DNA of 64,000 nucleotides from Styela clava (GCF_964204865.1 NC_135252.1:62001-126000); one strand, 5' to 3'. Counted from the first letter of the stretch, positions 23,115 through 34,842 are shown. Numbers and translations are program-made. Notes: generated by a model not told the origin, from the letters alone.

Positions 23115-23223
23115 TCAGTTAATTGCATTATATAGTTTATTTCCAAAAATCTCATTTGGTGTTCCGTCACAATTTTAGAATAAAAAAAGTGTTCTGCGGT
23201 ACAAAAAAGGTTGAAAATCACTG
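23115..23223 (+). mobile_element. hAT right terminus fragment
   Basis: TTCCAAAAATCTCATTTGGT, then GTTCCG, and an end which read inward from 23223 is CAGTGATTTTCAACCTTTTT. The same right terminus occurs at 40905-41010 and 59745-59851. Confidence 0.6.
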
Positions 23224-23801
23224 CTATAGTATATACCAAGAATGGCGAATCACTGACCCGCGGGTAACAAAGTGACCCACCGCGTTATATTCGTGACCCG
23301 CCAAGGCACGAATAAAATAAAAATGCTAACATATCAGTTATAAAAATTGATAAAACCGGCCTCAAATTAATCTAACAATAACTAAACTTGGGCAGTCAGA
23401 GCTGCGATCGCTCATATTCGAATTGCTAATTTCTGGTCCGGTATGATAATTTTCAAAATCCCTAATGTTGGACGCATGTCTACACCGTTGTGTACCGTTA
23501 TTCAGCTATTGGCTTTGACATTAGTTATACTTGATTTGAGAGTGTCCTGGAAAGTGGACGTTTGTTAACTGGTTTGCATGTTCAAAACATTTTTATTAAA
23601 ATACCTGACCACGTCCCGCTTACAGGTACTGATAGCTAATTTCTGCCTAGTCTATCGCAGCCTTTTCGGGTCTAATTTCTGAATATTGCAACTAAACTAA
23701 AGCTATTCGGAGGACATACTGGCAACTAAATTATTTGATTTACACAACTGATGTTCAGATAAATAACACGTAAAACCGACAAAACTAGACAATGTCTACA
23801 A

Positions 23802-24901
23802 CAGGGGTGGGCAACTTCTCTAGTCGGCGGGCCAGATGTGGGAAAATGAAGTACTCAGCGGGCCGGATGATTACAAAACTTCTTCGGTATCCAATCTTTA
23901 TTAGATGCTCATGGTGATGCTCTGGAATATTATACTGTCTATCTTGATACATTCTGGTTTAAACAAAGAAATATTCATAACTTTTTATTTGGATTAATCA
24001 AGAAAAGCATGCAAAGCGGAAAAAGCACGCATGCTGATTTCCAGGTTTCTGAATCTTGCGAGATTTGACGGAGCGCTTTCGCGATGAATCGGAACCGAAA
24101 AAGCAAAAAGTGATTACTCAGCGCCAAGACGTCGCCGGGCCATCCCGCACTTATCAAACACCAATATGACGGCGGAAGAGAAATTGCGTAATAAACCAAC
24201 GTAACTTCGTCTTTTTAGCATCGGTAAAGCGATTGAGACGGTAGAAAAACAACGAAATGAAATTTTCCGCGGACCGGCAAAAAAGCCTCGCGGACCGGCA
24301 CCGGTCCACGGACCGACGGTTGGGAAGCACTGATCTAAAGCATATAGAACTTTTATTGTGTAAATGAGTTCTCAATAAAACATGCCCTCCCCCAATAGTT
24401 TTCTGAGATTACATCGAATTTTTAAAAGTATTATTTGACAGACCAACTTTTCTAATGGTCATCTTCAGTGTGAAACTTAATCACTTCAGAAAATAGGGGG
24501 AGAGTTGACCTCGATGACCTCATGGTCGTATTGCTCCCTCCTGTCAATACCGAAGCAATTTTATTTATTTTTTTTTTCGTATTGATGACTGTTTGTTTTT
24601 GGTTGACAAAATATTAAATCTGTTTATGTGGATATGGATTATGTTTATGGAATGTTTACAACGCTTTCTGCTTTGATCTTATATTGTTTATTTAACAAGT
24701 GTGCTAACGCAATTGTTTGTTCACTAAGGCAATTGTTTATTTTACCAGCTTGCACTGACAGCGTGGTGAGAGTAGATCGGCAATTCTCAGGAATGATGCG
24801 TCGAACCACATTACAGGGTGGGATTGGATACAGTCAGCGGGCCGGTCAAAATCTCGTCGCGGGCCGGATCCGGCCCACGTGCCGTATGTTGCCCACCCCT
24901 G
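23802..24901. mobile_element. Non-autonomous hAT element with perfect 8-bp TSD
   Basis: A 1100-bp element. Both ends begin CAGGGGTGGGCAAC; the subterminal DNA repeats GCGGGCCGG motifs. A perfect 8-bp duplication GTCTACAA lies at 23794-23801 and 24902-24909. No transposase frame recognised. It contains a terminus of yet another hAT family at about 24260-24332. Confidence 0.92.
24260..24332 (-). mobile_element. hAT terminus nested in 23802-24901
   Basis: On the minus strand from 24332: CAGTGCTTCCCAACCGTCGG, then GTCCGTGGACCGGTGCC and GGTCCGCG repeats, a standard hAT end. The opposite end was not found, so this is either a truncated nested copy or captured sequence. Confidence 0.5.
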
Positions 24902-25009
24902 GTCTACAACCATGCTCAAATATCTGCGAGAAAAGTGCTGAGCTACGGAACAAATGGGCATCGTTACGTCATCGTTGACTTATTGACTTATTGCCGGCCA
25001 TTGTTACAG

Positions 25010-25158
25010 AAATAAACAGGAAAATCGATGCTCGGGGAAATATTCATTCTAGTCTATTGTTAAAATCATATGAATTACAATACTTAGTGTGCAACAATAG
25101 CCTATTGTTTATCTACTTAACATTTGGATTTCCCCGAGCATCGATTTCTTTATTTATT
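25010..25158. repeat. Short inverted repeat
   Basis: AAATCGATGCTCGGGGAAAT at about 25023 is mirrored by ATTTCCCCGAGCATCGATTT at about 25128, with flanking AAATAAA/TTTATTT. The left arm overlaps sequence shared with hAT copies A and B, so the right arm is probably an inverted duplication of it. Confidence 0.6.
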
Positions 25159-25862
25159 TATTTCCTTAACCGTAACCAATCAGAAATTGGTGAACAAATA
25201 GGATACGTAACAATTGCTGTCTCTGCAGATATTTGAGGATTGTAAACATTCTCTCGTTTTCATAGTTTTGCGTGTTATATGTCAGTTTTTAGTCGTGTTT
25301 CCAAAAATGAGTTGTTTAACACATCAAAACATTCTCAAAATAAGCATGAAAATTACTTTAATAGTAAAGTATAGGGAGAAGTGTTTAAGGTAAATCGTGT
25401 GTTTAGGTAGAAACATGTAGGTATATAACATACAAGCGGCACCCTGAGTGTATAAGCCCATATTGAATTATAAATTATTGCTGTCCGCTCAAAATTTCTT
25501 TTTATTTGATATTTTGATTTTTATAAACTTTTATATCGATGTATAGTAGCGGATATACATTCTGGTTCATTCAATAATTACTTCTTACTTTAAACTCTTC
25601 ATTATGCCGAAGTGAAACCACCATATGATAGCAACCGAAAATACAACTTTCAACGGGAAAAGACATTTGTGTGGCTCACTAAATCAACTGATATAGCACT
25701 AAATCAGCATATTACAAACTATGCAAATCAACTGTTGTACCAAGGGTTTCAAATCATGGATCTTTTGTACTTCGTAAAATTGTTGGCTTTTTGTGCCTTG
25801 AACTGGCTGTTTTGACCAGTGGGATTTGGCAACCATGCTGCAAGGGGGCGCTCGCCCTAGCG

Positions 25863-26180
25863 CAGTGGTTCTCAGCCTTTTTTCTGTCGTGGCCCATTTT
25901 AGTTGACCAATAATTTTATGGCCCGTTAACTTTTCATTGCCAGGATAAAGCTACATGAAAAGTGAATAATTTTTTCCGCAATATAGACACTTTCACTTTA
26001 ATAATTAGAATGAAAATCACTACTCTGCAGCAAACAACAGCAGCATCATTTATTGCTACTGCAATCAAAATTTAAATACAGTGACACAAATTAAACTAAA
26101 TTTATCAATAACTCGCATTTTTATAGGTTCATGGTCTAGCAGTGAGCCATGGCCCATGGCCCACTGGTTGAGAACCGGTG
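25863..26180. mobile_element. hAT-type MITE, 318 bp
   Basis: Ends CAGTGGTTCTCAGCC and (reverse complement) CACCGGTTCTCAACC, followed on both sides by GTGGxCCA. A perfect 8-bp target duplication CCCTAGCG lies at 25855-25862 and 26181-26188. Non-coding. Confidence 0.85.
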
Positions 26181-26484
26181 CCCTAGCGCGAGTTTCAGAG
26201 TTTGTCAGTTCGCGCGGTTGCTATTCGCACCTGCTGACCTGCTTTAAAGATCTTGCTGTGTGTAAACGTTACTTCAACAGTCTTTTAAATATTATAAATT
26301 GAATACAGACCAAGCTATGTAATTTCACTGCTAAACATTAAAACTGCTTTGTTGCATTGTGTACTTCCAGCTGGAGAACCGTAACTCGGGCCAGGGTTAT
26401 TCAGGGTTACCTGAACAGGGAAGTCATGTCTTTTTACAAAAGCTACTTCAAAAAAGATGGTATATAGAGTCTTATAGAGTAGAC

Positions 26485-26562
26485 CATTGGTTCTCAAACT
26501 GGGGTTCGCGGTCGCTTAGGGGTTCGCGAAGCAATTCTAGGGGGACCACGAGACAACTTTAA
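26485..26562 (+). mobile_element. hAT left terminus fragment
   Basis: CATTGGTTCTCAAACTGGGG, then GTTCGCGGTCGCTTAGG and GGTTCGCGAAG, resembles hAT ends with GGTTCGCG subterminal repeats. No right end was found. Confidence 0.4.
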
Positions 26563-26756
26563 CTTCGGCACAGAAGCATTTTGATTTGAAGTAAAATTTT
26601 GTTGTCATAATTTTACAGTCAATACAGTGTTTCTCCAACACACGACACGCTCTACCGAAGACGTTATTGCGTAATAAACGTTACTGAACGTGGTAAGTAC
26701 TGTAAACCAGAGGATATGGAGTATGGACCTTTCCCCGACCTTTGACCTTCATTGTT

Positions 26757-27013
26757 ACTTATCGATCTTAAGATCAGTAAGTAAGTTGATAGGTATTTGT
26801 ATGTCTGTGTGTTAGATGCACGCGATATCTCTCGAAAGCGAGGTTGAATCTGCTCCAAATTTGTACATTCATCATAGCTCGGATCAGAAGCCTATTTTGG
26901 ATGGATTATGTCTTATAATTAGTGAGTTATTAATTAATTAGTGATGGGGCACACGGTGTTACTATGGAGTAAGACCACTGTTTTGGGGGATCCCTCAACC
27001 TTCGATCGATAAG
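26757..27013 (+). repeat. Dispersed repeat, copy 1 (inverted partner at 50671)
   Basis: Shares with the reverse complement of 50671-50941 the ordered blocks TTAGATGCACGCGATATCTC, ATTCATCATA, GAGTTATTAATTAATTAGTG, ACTATGGAGTAAGA, CTGTTTTGGGGGATCC and TTCGATCGATAAG. No terminal inverted repeats or coding frame; class unknown. Confidence 0.75.
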
Positions 27014-28244
27014 TGATTTTGGTCGCTCAGACAAACTTTTCAGGCTTGTGTAGGCGATAGAGTGGTACGTTGCTCGTTTTAACGGTCTTCAAATGGTATT
27101 TCACAAGTGATGGCGGTATTTTCGTGCTTCTAAAGTTTTAACATATTGTCAAGTGATCTATTATTAATGTTATTCTGCCTTCACATTGCCGTTACCGTAA
27201 CTAACTTAGTTCCAAAAGCCTATTTAAGATACAAAGATGGAATTATTCAGAAATGACTTTTCTATGCCTTGATTCTCCAAGAACTTTTTTTCCACCAGCT
27301 GGAGAAGAATACAAAACCATTCATTAAAAGGTGATATTTAAACTTAACTTATATGGTTGAAGAATGTCAGAGAGTGGTGAAACGACTGGAAGACGTGCGT
27401 GACTACCGGTATTCCATGGTTCATAGACTAATAGATAGCGTCCAAGTTAGGACTGAATTGGTGGGTTTAGCATAGAAACAAATGAAGTACAAGGGTAGTT
27501 TAAAAAATATTTTAAATAAATTCTGGGAAAGATTTACAAACTACAGCAATCTGTAACTATGAACAGGTGAATATTTTCCTCAGATACGTTCATGATGGTT
27601 CAGTCGTCAATCTAGGTTCAACGTTAGAGTTCTAGGCCAGGTGCTATAGATCAGTTCAGGAGTCTTTGCCACCAAATCATCTTCAAATAGTGGTGTCGCT
27701 GGATAGTCACCAAGTCTCTGATGCAATTTGTACATGTAAAGCAGGATGAGGGCATTTAAAATTGCAAAACCAATAATGTTATAGGGATAAACATGGTTTA
27801 CAAATTGTTACATATTTATCAGAACTACTGGTAATCCAACAAATTTGTCATATGTAGTTGTTGCTAAGCCTAAACTTACATCGAGTTCCAATCATACCGG
27901 TTCAACCAAAAACAGTCAGGTATCTGATAGGTTTTACAAAATAGTTTATTCATTCAGTGTAGAACGCCGTCAGGGGCGCAGCCAGGGGAGAGGTTACATG
28001 GGTCGTCCCCCCCTTGGAATCGTTTTTTTTTTTTTTCAATAGTGTTACGTTTACTTACAATAATTTTATTCTTTGCGTTATCACTTTCGCGCAGCGTCCG
28101 ACTTAGTCTGGCAGAATCGGGCCTTAACATTGTTTTGGGACATAATTTTTTTTATTGTTTAGATATAATGTATATGACATATATAATGATACCCAGGTGG
28201 GTGTGGATTATATAATGTTGAGCAATTTTTTTTTAAGTGGATTT
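27014..28244. other. No gene recognised
   Basis: AT-rich. At 27973 CAGGGGCGCAGCCAGGGGAG, followed by a C-run and a T-run near 28021, looks like a transposon terminus, but no partner end was found. Confidence 0.4.
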
Positions 28245-28336
28245 AAAGTATTCGGTCCAAGATGACGCACATCCTGAACTCTAACCTGGTAAACATACAA
28301 TGTTCAGGTTGTGCGCCATCTTGGTACGAATACTTC
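28245..28336. repeat. Hairpin MITE-like palindrome
   Basis: Arms AAGTATTCGGTCCAAGATGA, then CGCACAxCCTGAAC, against GTTCAGGTTGTGCG, then CCATCTTGGTACGAATACTT, with a loop of about 25 bp. The CGCACAACCTGAAC arm recurs at 30856-30911 and 31025-31080. Confidence 0.75.
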
Positions 28337-29208
28337 AGGAGCGCCTTTTTGTTAAAAACAATTAGTTAATAACTACATGGTTTAGTTTTGCATACATAGT
28401 AACATTGAATCTCCTTACAATGTCAGAAATTCAATTTTAGTAGAATAAATGGTAGTTTATTTTTATTTCACTAATACAAGCCAAGATCCATCGACAGCAT
28501 CTAGTAGCCACTTTATATTGCGCTCTTCAAACTACATTTGCGTTGCCGCGGGCATTTCGTTTTCCTAATTTGAGCTTAGGGACTTGGGAAATATTTTATT
28601 AGTTGAATTGGATTGGAATATTTGACCTCGTCTTTCACTCCGAACAAGGCCATGTAAAACCATCCACTGGTATCTAAAGATGTGTAACGTGTTTTCTTTT
28701 GGAAGAACCGCAACATTTCAGTGCTGCATTGACTTTGGCAAAAATAATATATCCTTGTGGAGATAGAAGGTATGCGTATGCGAAACCGGGATGTGCACCT
28801 GTCATGCCAACATAGTTGAGTCAAACGTTTTGAATACTAGTACATCACACACATATTCCTGCGTGCTCCGGTTGTACGTAGTAATGCGCACATTTTTGCG
28901 CACATGCATCAAATTCCACTTGATTATTGAGCTATAGGTTTTTGACGAGCTATTGTGTATGATTTCATTCCATAGAATTTGTATGCTGTTCCAAAAAACT
29001 AGTTTCAGCTTTTTCATTCATTCAAACCGTGTGTTGAAAGTAAGTTTCGTAATATTGCGTGTTGGTTTCCAACATCCTGAAATCGGTGATGCCAGTAAAT
29101 CTTTAATACAAAAAGATCAGTAACATCTGCAATAAAAACAGCAGTACCCACTCAAATGACATCTGGGGATGGATACTCTTAGTATCTGCTCCATCGCGTG
29201 CCTCTTAC
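28337..29208. other. No gene recognised
   Basis: Minus-strand frames at 28576-28824 and 28802-29017 show no motif I recognise; no transposon end seen. Confidence 0.4.
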
Positions 29209-29562
29209 CATCGCGTGCCTCTTACAGTCTTACCAGTTTACATGAGTACCAATTGGTATCTAAGCTCAGCCAGAGACAAAAAGTTTCGGACTGCAGTTGG
29301 CGTGACGAAATGTTTTAAATATATATTCTACAATAAGATTATTTGATTGCATACTACTGAAAGTTCCGCCTTATATGTCTTTTCCCATCGCTTGCCTCTT
29401 ACAGTCTTACCAGTTTACATGAGTACCAATTGGTATCTAAGCTCAGCCAGAGACAAAAAGTTTCGGACTGCAGTTGGCGTGACGAAATGTTTTAAATATA
29501 TATTCTACAATAAGATTATTTGATTGCATACTACTGAAAGTTCCGCCTTATATGTCTTTTCC
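29209..29562. repeat. Tandem duplication, 2 x 177 bp
   Basis: Units at 29209-29385 and 29386-29562, starting CATCGC and running through CAGTTTACATGAGTACCAAT and GACTGCAGTTGGCGTGACG, are nearly identical (a G/T difference in the GCGTGCC/GCTTGCC start). A partial extra copy of the first 17 bp precedes unit 1. Confidence 0.9.
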
Positions 29563-30791
29563 CATTGCACTATTCCGTTACTGATATTCGATAATATGAC
29601 GCTCATCTGACATAGTTCTTAAAGTGTGTAAATGGGTATAATCTTTTCCACGCTGTTCAGATGGGAATGCGCGAATATATATAAGAATTGCTAATATTGA
29701 TTTGCAATCCGATGAAATCCCATCTTAGCATTTCTGCCTCTCGCAATTGCTGCGTATACTTATCGGGGAAGTTCTGTGGCGTGGTTATCAAATGGAAAAA
29801 AAAAAACATGGGGGTATTTTTTCTACTTCTCTACTACTATCAAACCTTGACATTTTGTGAAAACTTTTTTTCATGCAATCTTTTTTTAAAACATCCCCAA
29901 CAACCACAATTAATTCTGTTATTAAACTTCCGAAACAAACACATAAAATCATCAACAGATGCATATCACCAAGTAGATATTGCTGAATTGAATTTTATTT
30001 TACCATTTTTCATGTAATTCTTTTTGGTAAACCTGTTATCTATCGTAAATACAGCACATTTGACAACGTTGTAGTGTGACTTTTTTGGCCTCACATTTTT
30101 GATATTTGTAGTTAGAGCTCTTGGGGCTCTGTCAAACAAATATTGGTTGTAAATTGCAAAACATGATCATGTTGTTGGAATAACTTGGCATTTTACCACC
30201 CGTATATCATTCATTGTTGAGAATTTAAAAATCCGTTTTTGTGAAATTTTTGTTGTAGCTGAATTCCAGGGACAGCATGACAACAGGCAAGAGAAGCACG
30301 GTCGCCTCTTTTAGTTTATGACAGGGTTTCTCCTCCTTGGAGGCCGCTGATCGGTTATCTGGGAGCACGAACAAACAGATGGAAATGCGAATATATAATA
30401 ACAATGTATTTTTATAGAAAAGAAGAAGCAAAAGTGTTGAGAGTCTTTGGTAGTTTGAAAAGCATTGGCATGGAACATAAGAATGAACTACATTCTTCCC
30501 AGGGATATACTATAAGATGTAGCATTTTTCTCATTCTTGTTCTCGTGACATCATTATCTTCCACTGCGTCGTCGTGATCATCCCGCTGCCAAACAATTCT
30601 CGCTAACAAATAATTGACTGTTCTCCACCGGGTGTATATCCACTTGAACCACTGGCGACTGCATTAGCAGGCTTGTATTGTTAATTGCAACAAAAACGGG
30701 TATTTTGAAATAGTACTCTTTATTTTACGCGTATGTTTCGACAGTATTTCCATATACTGTATATGGGTCGCGACCCAAAGCTGGGCTCAAC
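29563..30791. other. No gene recognised
   Basis: AT-rich. The frame at 29688-30017 (109 codons) has low-complexity composition and no domain I recognise. Confidence 0.4.
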
Positions 30792-31129
30792 AAATACCTA
30801 AAAGTTATTGATTTTACTTCCTAGTAAATTTGGTGCTTGCGTAGTTTGTGCACCAAGATTGCGCACAACCTGAACATAGTATTGTAACAGGTTATGGTTC
30901 AGGTTGTGCGTCATTATGATGCACATGTTTGACGAAAAACACTAATACAAATATCTCAATAAATACCTAAAAGTTATGGATTTTATTTACTAGTAAATTT
31001 GGTGCTTGCGTAGTTTGTGCACCAAGATTGCGCTCAACCTGAACATAGTATTGTAACAGGTTATGGTTCAGGTTGTGCGTCATTATGATGCACAGGTTTG
31101 ATGAAAAACACTAATACAAATATCAAGCC
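30792..31129. repeat. Tandem duplication, 2 x 169 bp, containing hairpins
   Basis: Units start AAATACCTAAAAGTTAT at 30792 and 30961. Each includes the palindrome GCACAACCTGAAC ... GTTCAGGTTGTGC seen at 28245. A few substitutions separate the units (for example GCGCACAAC versus GCGCTCAAC). Confidence 0.88.
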
Positions 31130-31463
31130 GTAAAAAAATTGCTCAATGCTGCAAACTCCACACCCATGTAGAAATGATGGACAATGACCCTAAGATGAAT
31201 AATCACAAATAAAAAAAAACTTTATGTCTGAAATCAAACTTGGGCCAAAAAGGTCCCCTTATCTGCCGGACTAACTTTATTAATCATGTTTACGATTCGT
31301 TATCGCTGTTACGCGGCAGTGGAGCTAGCTTCAAGAAGCTCACGGAAGTCACAATCCTTAACATTTTTAATTAAATACAATTACTACCTGCCAAGTACTA
31401 CCTTTCACTTGACACAAATAGCAACGGACGTATCACACTATTGCCGTCAAAACTATTCCACAT

Positions 31464-31528
31464 GCGCCCTCTCGCCTCGCCACATTCAACGATTTCACAA
31501 GCGCGCTCTCGCCTCGCCACATTCAACG
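31464..31528. repeat. Short direct repeat, 2 x 28 bp
   Basis: CTCTCGCCTCGCCACATTCA with flanking GCGC recurs with a 37-bp spacing (31464-31491 and 31501-31528). Confidence 0.8.
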
Positions 31529-31861
31529 CATCCATACTTTTAATTACATCTTTATCGTTGGTTATCGCTAATTACGAATTTTAGTTATGTAGTGCATCTT
31601 TAAACAAGCGATGGCACCAGGTTCATAAGCAAATAACAGACAAAATGAATTATTGGAAATGTATGGTTCATTAACAAAGGATTGCCAAATGTGGCAGCAT
31701 CGAAAAAAAAATGTCATAAAATAATATTCAATCTGCGAAAACAAACCATTGCAAAATAATGTTCAATCTTCGAGATTTTTGGGTAGCAAACTCGTCCAAG
31801 ACTCGTTTGGACTCGTCTATCTGCGAAAAGCAGTTACATGCGTTGTCTTTCAGTTCTTTTT

Positions 31862-32015
31862 AATAAACTGGTAACACTATGTTAATAAATTACCGCTGAA
31901 AGTGAAGAAGCGCTATGCGCAGAATGCAGCTATCACGGGCGCGGGATTTCAAATTCGCGACAATTTCACTTTCAGTAATATAGGTCTACCCTCGACGCAT
32001 TGCAATGAAAATTAG
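31862..32015. repeat. Dispersed repeat, copy 1
   Basis: Matches 32650-32785 in order: AAACTGGTAA, TACCGCTGAAAGTG, GAAGCGxxATGxGC, AAATTCGCGAC, CTTTCAGTAATATA, GACGCATTGxAATGAAAA. It contains an internal inverted pair CGCTGAAAGTG/CACTTTCAGT. Confidence 0.7.
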
Positions 32016-32649
32016 AATTTATTAACAGTTAATTGCAACAAGCAGGAGTTTTGTTCTCAATCAGTACGATACATGAGCTTGTTTTTAAATGATTGTAATC
32101 GTTTTATGAAGTCATAAATACGGGAACATCAAATATATATATATTTATTTTGGAAAGGGATTGATATTTCGTGACGCACTCAAAAATAGTTTATGAACCA
32201 TTGGCATTTGGCAAATATCATTAATTTATGCTATTTCTTAATGTTTCATGATTGCTAATATTTCATTATATTCTTATTTTACATTTTTTGCGTTATTTCA
32301 ATTAAAATCATGTGTGGCATTTTATTTAACTGTTGACAATGGGCTAATATTCGGCGATTACTAAAAGGTTGAAATGGAACATGCCAAAACAAAATAAACG
32401 AATAGACAGACAAAGTCAAAGAGGGCAGGGTCTGGCGATAAAGAGCCACATGTGTCGGTGTTTCACTATCATCGGCATCACTTTGAAACTCTAAAACGCA
32501 AAGACACCCCGCGGAGTGAAGACTTTCGCATAGGGAAATATTTGAATTACGATTGCTGAATAAGCGAAAAAAACAAATGCTTATTTTCTTGCTTGAAACA
32601 ACGATAAACCAATTTAACCCTGTTGCCAAAAATAATAGCATGCATTATT

Positions 32650-32785
32650 AACAAACTGGTAATAATATGTTGATGAATCGCCGCTAAAAGTAGAGAAGCG
32701 TAATGTGCAAATATCACAGGAATTTAAATTCGCGACGAATTCTCTTTCAGTAATATAGTTAACGGCGCATTGAAATGAAAAGTTG
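32650..32785. repeat. Dispersed repeat, copy 2
   Basis: Same orientation as 31862-32015, with about 630 bp between them that holds no recognised gene. Confidence 0.7.
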
Positions 32786-32830
32786 ATTATTCTTGACCAA
32801 AGAGAATGGTCGGCGATTGCTGAAAGTAGG

Positions 32831-33033
32831 GGTTCCATTACATTTGAACCCACGTACATTTGAACCCATGGCAATTGCACCTGTATGCTATTGCACCTAT
32901 GGAATTTTTTTTGTTTTTCGGATAGTTGAACCCACACTAACCCTAACCCATGGGTTTTAGCACCCGCATATAGATTGAACCCGTGGATATACACATGGGT
33001 TCAAATGTACGTGGGTTCAAATGTACGGTCACC
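32831..33033. mobile_element. MULE-like MITE, 203 bp, with 9-bp TSD
   Basis: Long terminal inverted repeats built from a doubled motif: TACATTTGAACCCACG, then TACATTTGAACCCATG at the left, mirrored at the right. Flanked by a perfect 9-bp direct repeat GAAAGTAGG (32822-32830 and 33034-33042). A 9-bp duplication is typical of Mutator-like elements. Terminal bases GGT ... ACC. Non-coding. Confidence 0.82.
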
Positions 33034-33042
33034 GAAAGTAGG

Positions 33043-34544
33043 ACATGCAAAGAAAGGCTAATGAGACACAGCGCCGCACATGTTGTTTTGCCATCATCGG
33101 AACATCTTTTTGAAGACCTATAAACGGGTTTTTATTTCACCTCATTGTCAGATGTGACTTTGTTGTCCACAAAAAAAATGATATTGCAATCACCAGGGTC
33201 ACACCGGACATGGCATGCATGCAAAGCATCCTTCATAAAGTAACATCATTATATCACCAATAAATTGAAAAATATTCTGCATGAAGTCCCAAGTCTTCAA
33301 TATTAATTTTCCTTCTTTATTTATCATTTTTACAGTTAGCAAATATGACATCAATGCTAGAAGAAAAGAGTCTGAGGGTAGATCTGGTTGGATCCCTGAC
33401 AATCCTTCCTCACTTTCGTCAGATTCGCTCTGTATTAAATGAAGTATCCGGCGACAGATCCTGGAGGATCTTTGACGAGCATGCCTCACTTTCATCACAA
33501 TCACTTGTTTCTGTGTTAAGCGGCTGTGGAGGGATCTGGCTGGATGTCTTCGCGCAAATGCCTATGCGAACAAATAAGTTTTTGACAAGTGTATAATCAA
33601 AAAATTAAATCATGGTATAAATAATACTTACCTCACAATTTGATGGTGCTTTTTTGTTGGGCGGCAAGAATCTGGTATATAACATCGGAGTATCCATCAG
33701 TTGGTCTGGCATCGCCTCAATGAAAATTCTGAAATGCATAATGGATTGCATTGCTTGTAAAAAAATTTTATTTCAAATAAGAATTAACATATAGAATATA
33801 TCATAGGTATCGGAAACAATATATATGTTGGCCTACCTTGGTACACACGTAGGTATTTTTGGTGATTTTTCCCAGATTGAATTGACTGTGAGGCCTGCTG
33901 CATGCCTTTATCCACCTCATTGCTTTATGAGGATCGATATGTGGTTTCGGAAAAGACACCAATCCTACTCCATTTGTCCAGCAGGGGTACGGGTACCGAT
34001 TGTCAGACTGGCAACGTTTAACCATGCAAAATCAACCACTAATAGATTCTGTTTAATGAAAATGCAACATCGTATCGATGGCAAATTCTTCCGTACTGAT
34101 ATACGGTAGGCTACCGATACCTTTGATTTCATCAGCATGACTGTCTACTATTTTTTTGGTTCGAAATAGCAGTTGGTTAACATGTACCTGAAAGGTGCCG
34201 GCCTAGGACGAAGCCTTTCAGTATAAATATATATATATATATTACGTGAACGTGATTCGCAACAAGTAACATACAGTATTACAGCTTTCTAATTCTCACA
34301 GCACTGTGAAGAAAACAAAAAGTGAAAAAAGGACAAAGATCTGCTTAAACCGCCAGCAACTCATGTGCGAACGCGTAAAAAGTTGTCTGAGCGAACCTTA
34401 AGCGGTGAATGTTTGTTTACATCTGCTCGCTTGTGATTGGTTAGGAATACGGATGTTTTGATGCCCGGAAAAGTTTGTTTATGAAAGGCGTGTGCATCTG
34501 ATTGTTACTTTTCTCGGGGTTATTTAAAGATGCCCCCCTGCCAT
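33043..34544. other. No gene recognised
   Basis: Frames at 33199-33504 (-) and 33345-33596 (+) overlap on opposite strands and show no convincing domain. From 34380 the DNA resembles the region upstream of the transposase relics in hAT copies A and B (GTCTGAGCGAA; GCCCGGxxAA). Confidence 0.4.
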
Positions 34545-34842
34545 AAAAATGGATCTAGATGTAACGATTCATATGTGAAATTTCGTTATGCTGTGATAAG
34601 TTCTGGAGGAAAAGAAAAACCCCAGTGACACTGTCCTATCCTGGTGTCGCAAAGATGGCACTAAAATGCTCATTCCATTTGCAACAACTTACAGATGTGA
34701 GGCAGCTTTTTCTACGTTACTCGCTTAAATAAAATGTTGAAACAGAATGGACGTGAGACACGATATGAGAGCTGCGTCATCCAAATCATAACTCAAGTTA
34801 GAAGAACTAGTGAAAGCCAAGCAGGCGCACCCGTCTCATTGA
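34545..34842 (+). pseudogene. Internally deleted hAT transposase: BED start joined to hATC end
   Basis: 34550-34640 reads RCNDSYVKFRYAVISSGG, KEKPQ, a stop, then HC: the BED-type opening of ZBED5/SCAND3-like hAT proteins. Immediately after, from 34666, comes LIPFATTYRCEAAFSTLLA, NRMDVRHDMRAASS and LEELVKAKQAHPSH before a stop at 34840-34842: the C-terminal hATC end of the same protein type. The catalytic centre between them, normally several hundred residues, is absent. In-frame stops at several sites make it a pseudogene. Terminal repeats were not located. Confidence 0.8.

Larger units (their letters stand above)
23235..25040 (+). mobile_element. Decayed hAT element, copy C, split by a younger hAT
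   Basis: The left part (23235-23801) matches copies A and B around TAGTCTATCGCAGC and the following 150 bp. The right part (24910-about 25040) matches TGAGxxAxxAATGGGxxATxGTTACG and the AAACAxGxAxxTCxATGC segment. The gap is exactly the element 23802-24901. The remainder, including the hATC region, is missing. Confidence 0.65.

Noticed and set aside
17211-23223. A single 6 kb autonomous hAT from the left end at 17211 to the right end at 23223
   Set aside because: Flanks CTATTGAG and CTATAGTA agree at only 5 of 8 positions, the termini look like different families and the interior is a patchwork of other repeats.
24628-24978. 116-codon plus-strand frame
   Set aside because: It runs through the right terminus of the hAT element 23802-24901 and its target duplication; the product is terminal repeat sequence, not a protein.
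32930-32950. Telomere-like CTAACCCTAACCC
   Set aside because: Only two units, inside a MITE; not a telomeric tract.
33199-33596. Opposite-strand frames with an acidic SESDESEE stretch
   Set aside because: An acidic patch alone is not enough to claim a piggyBac-like or other transposase; no catalytic or zinc motif was seen.
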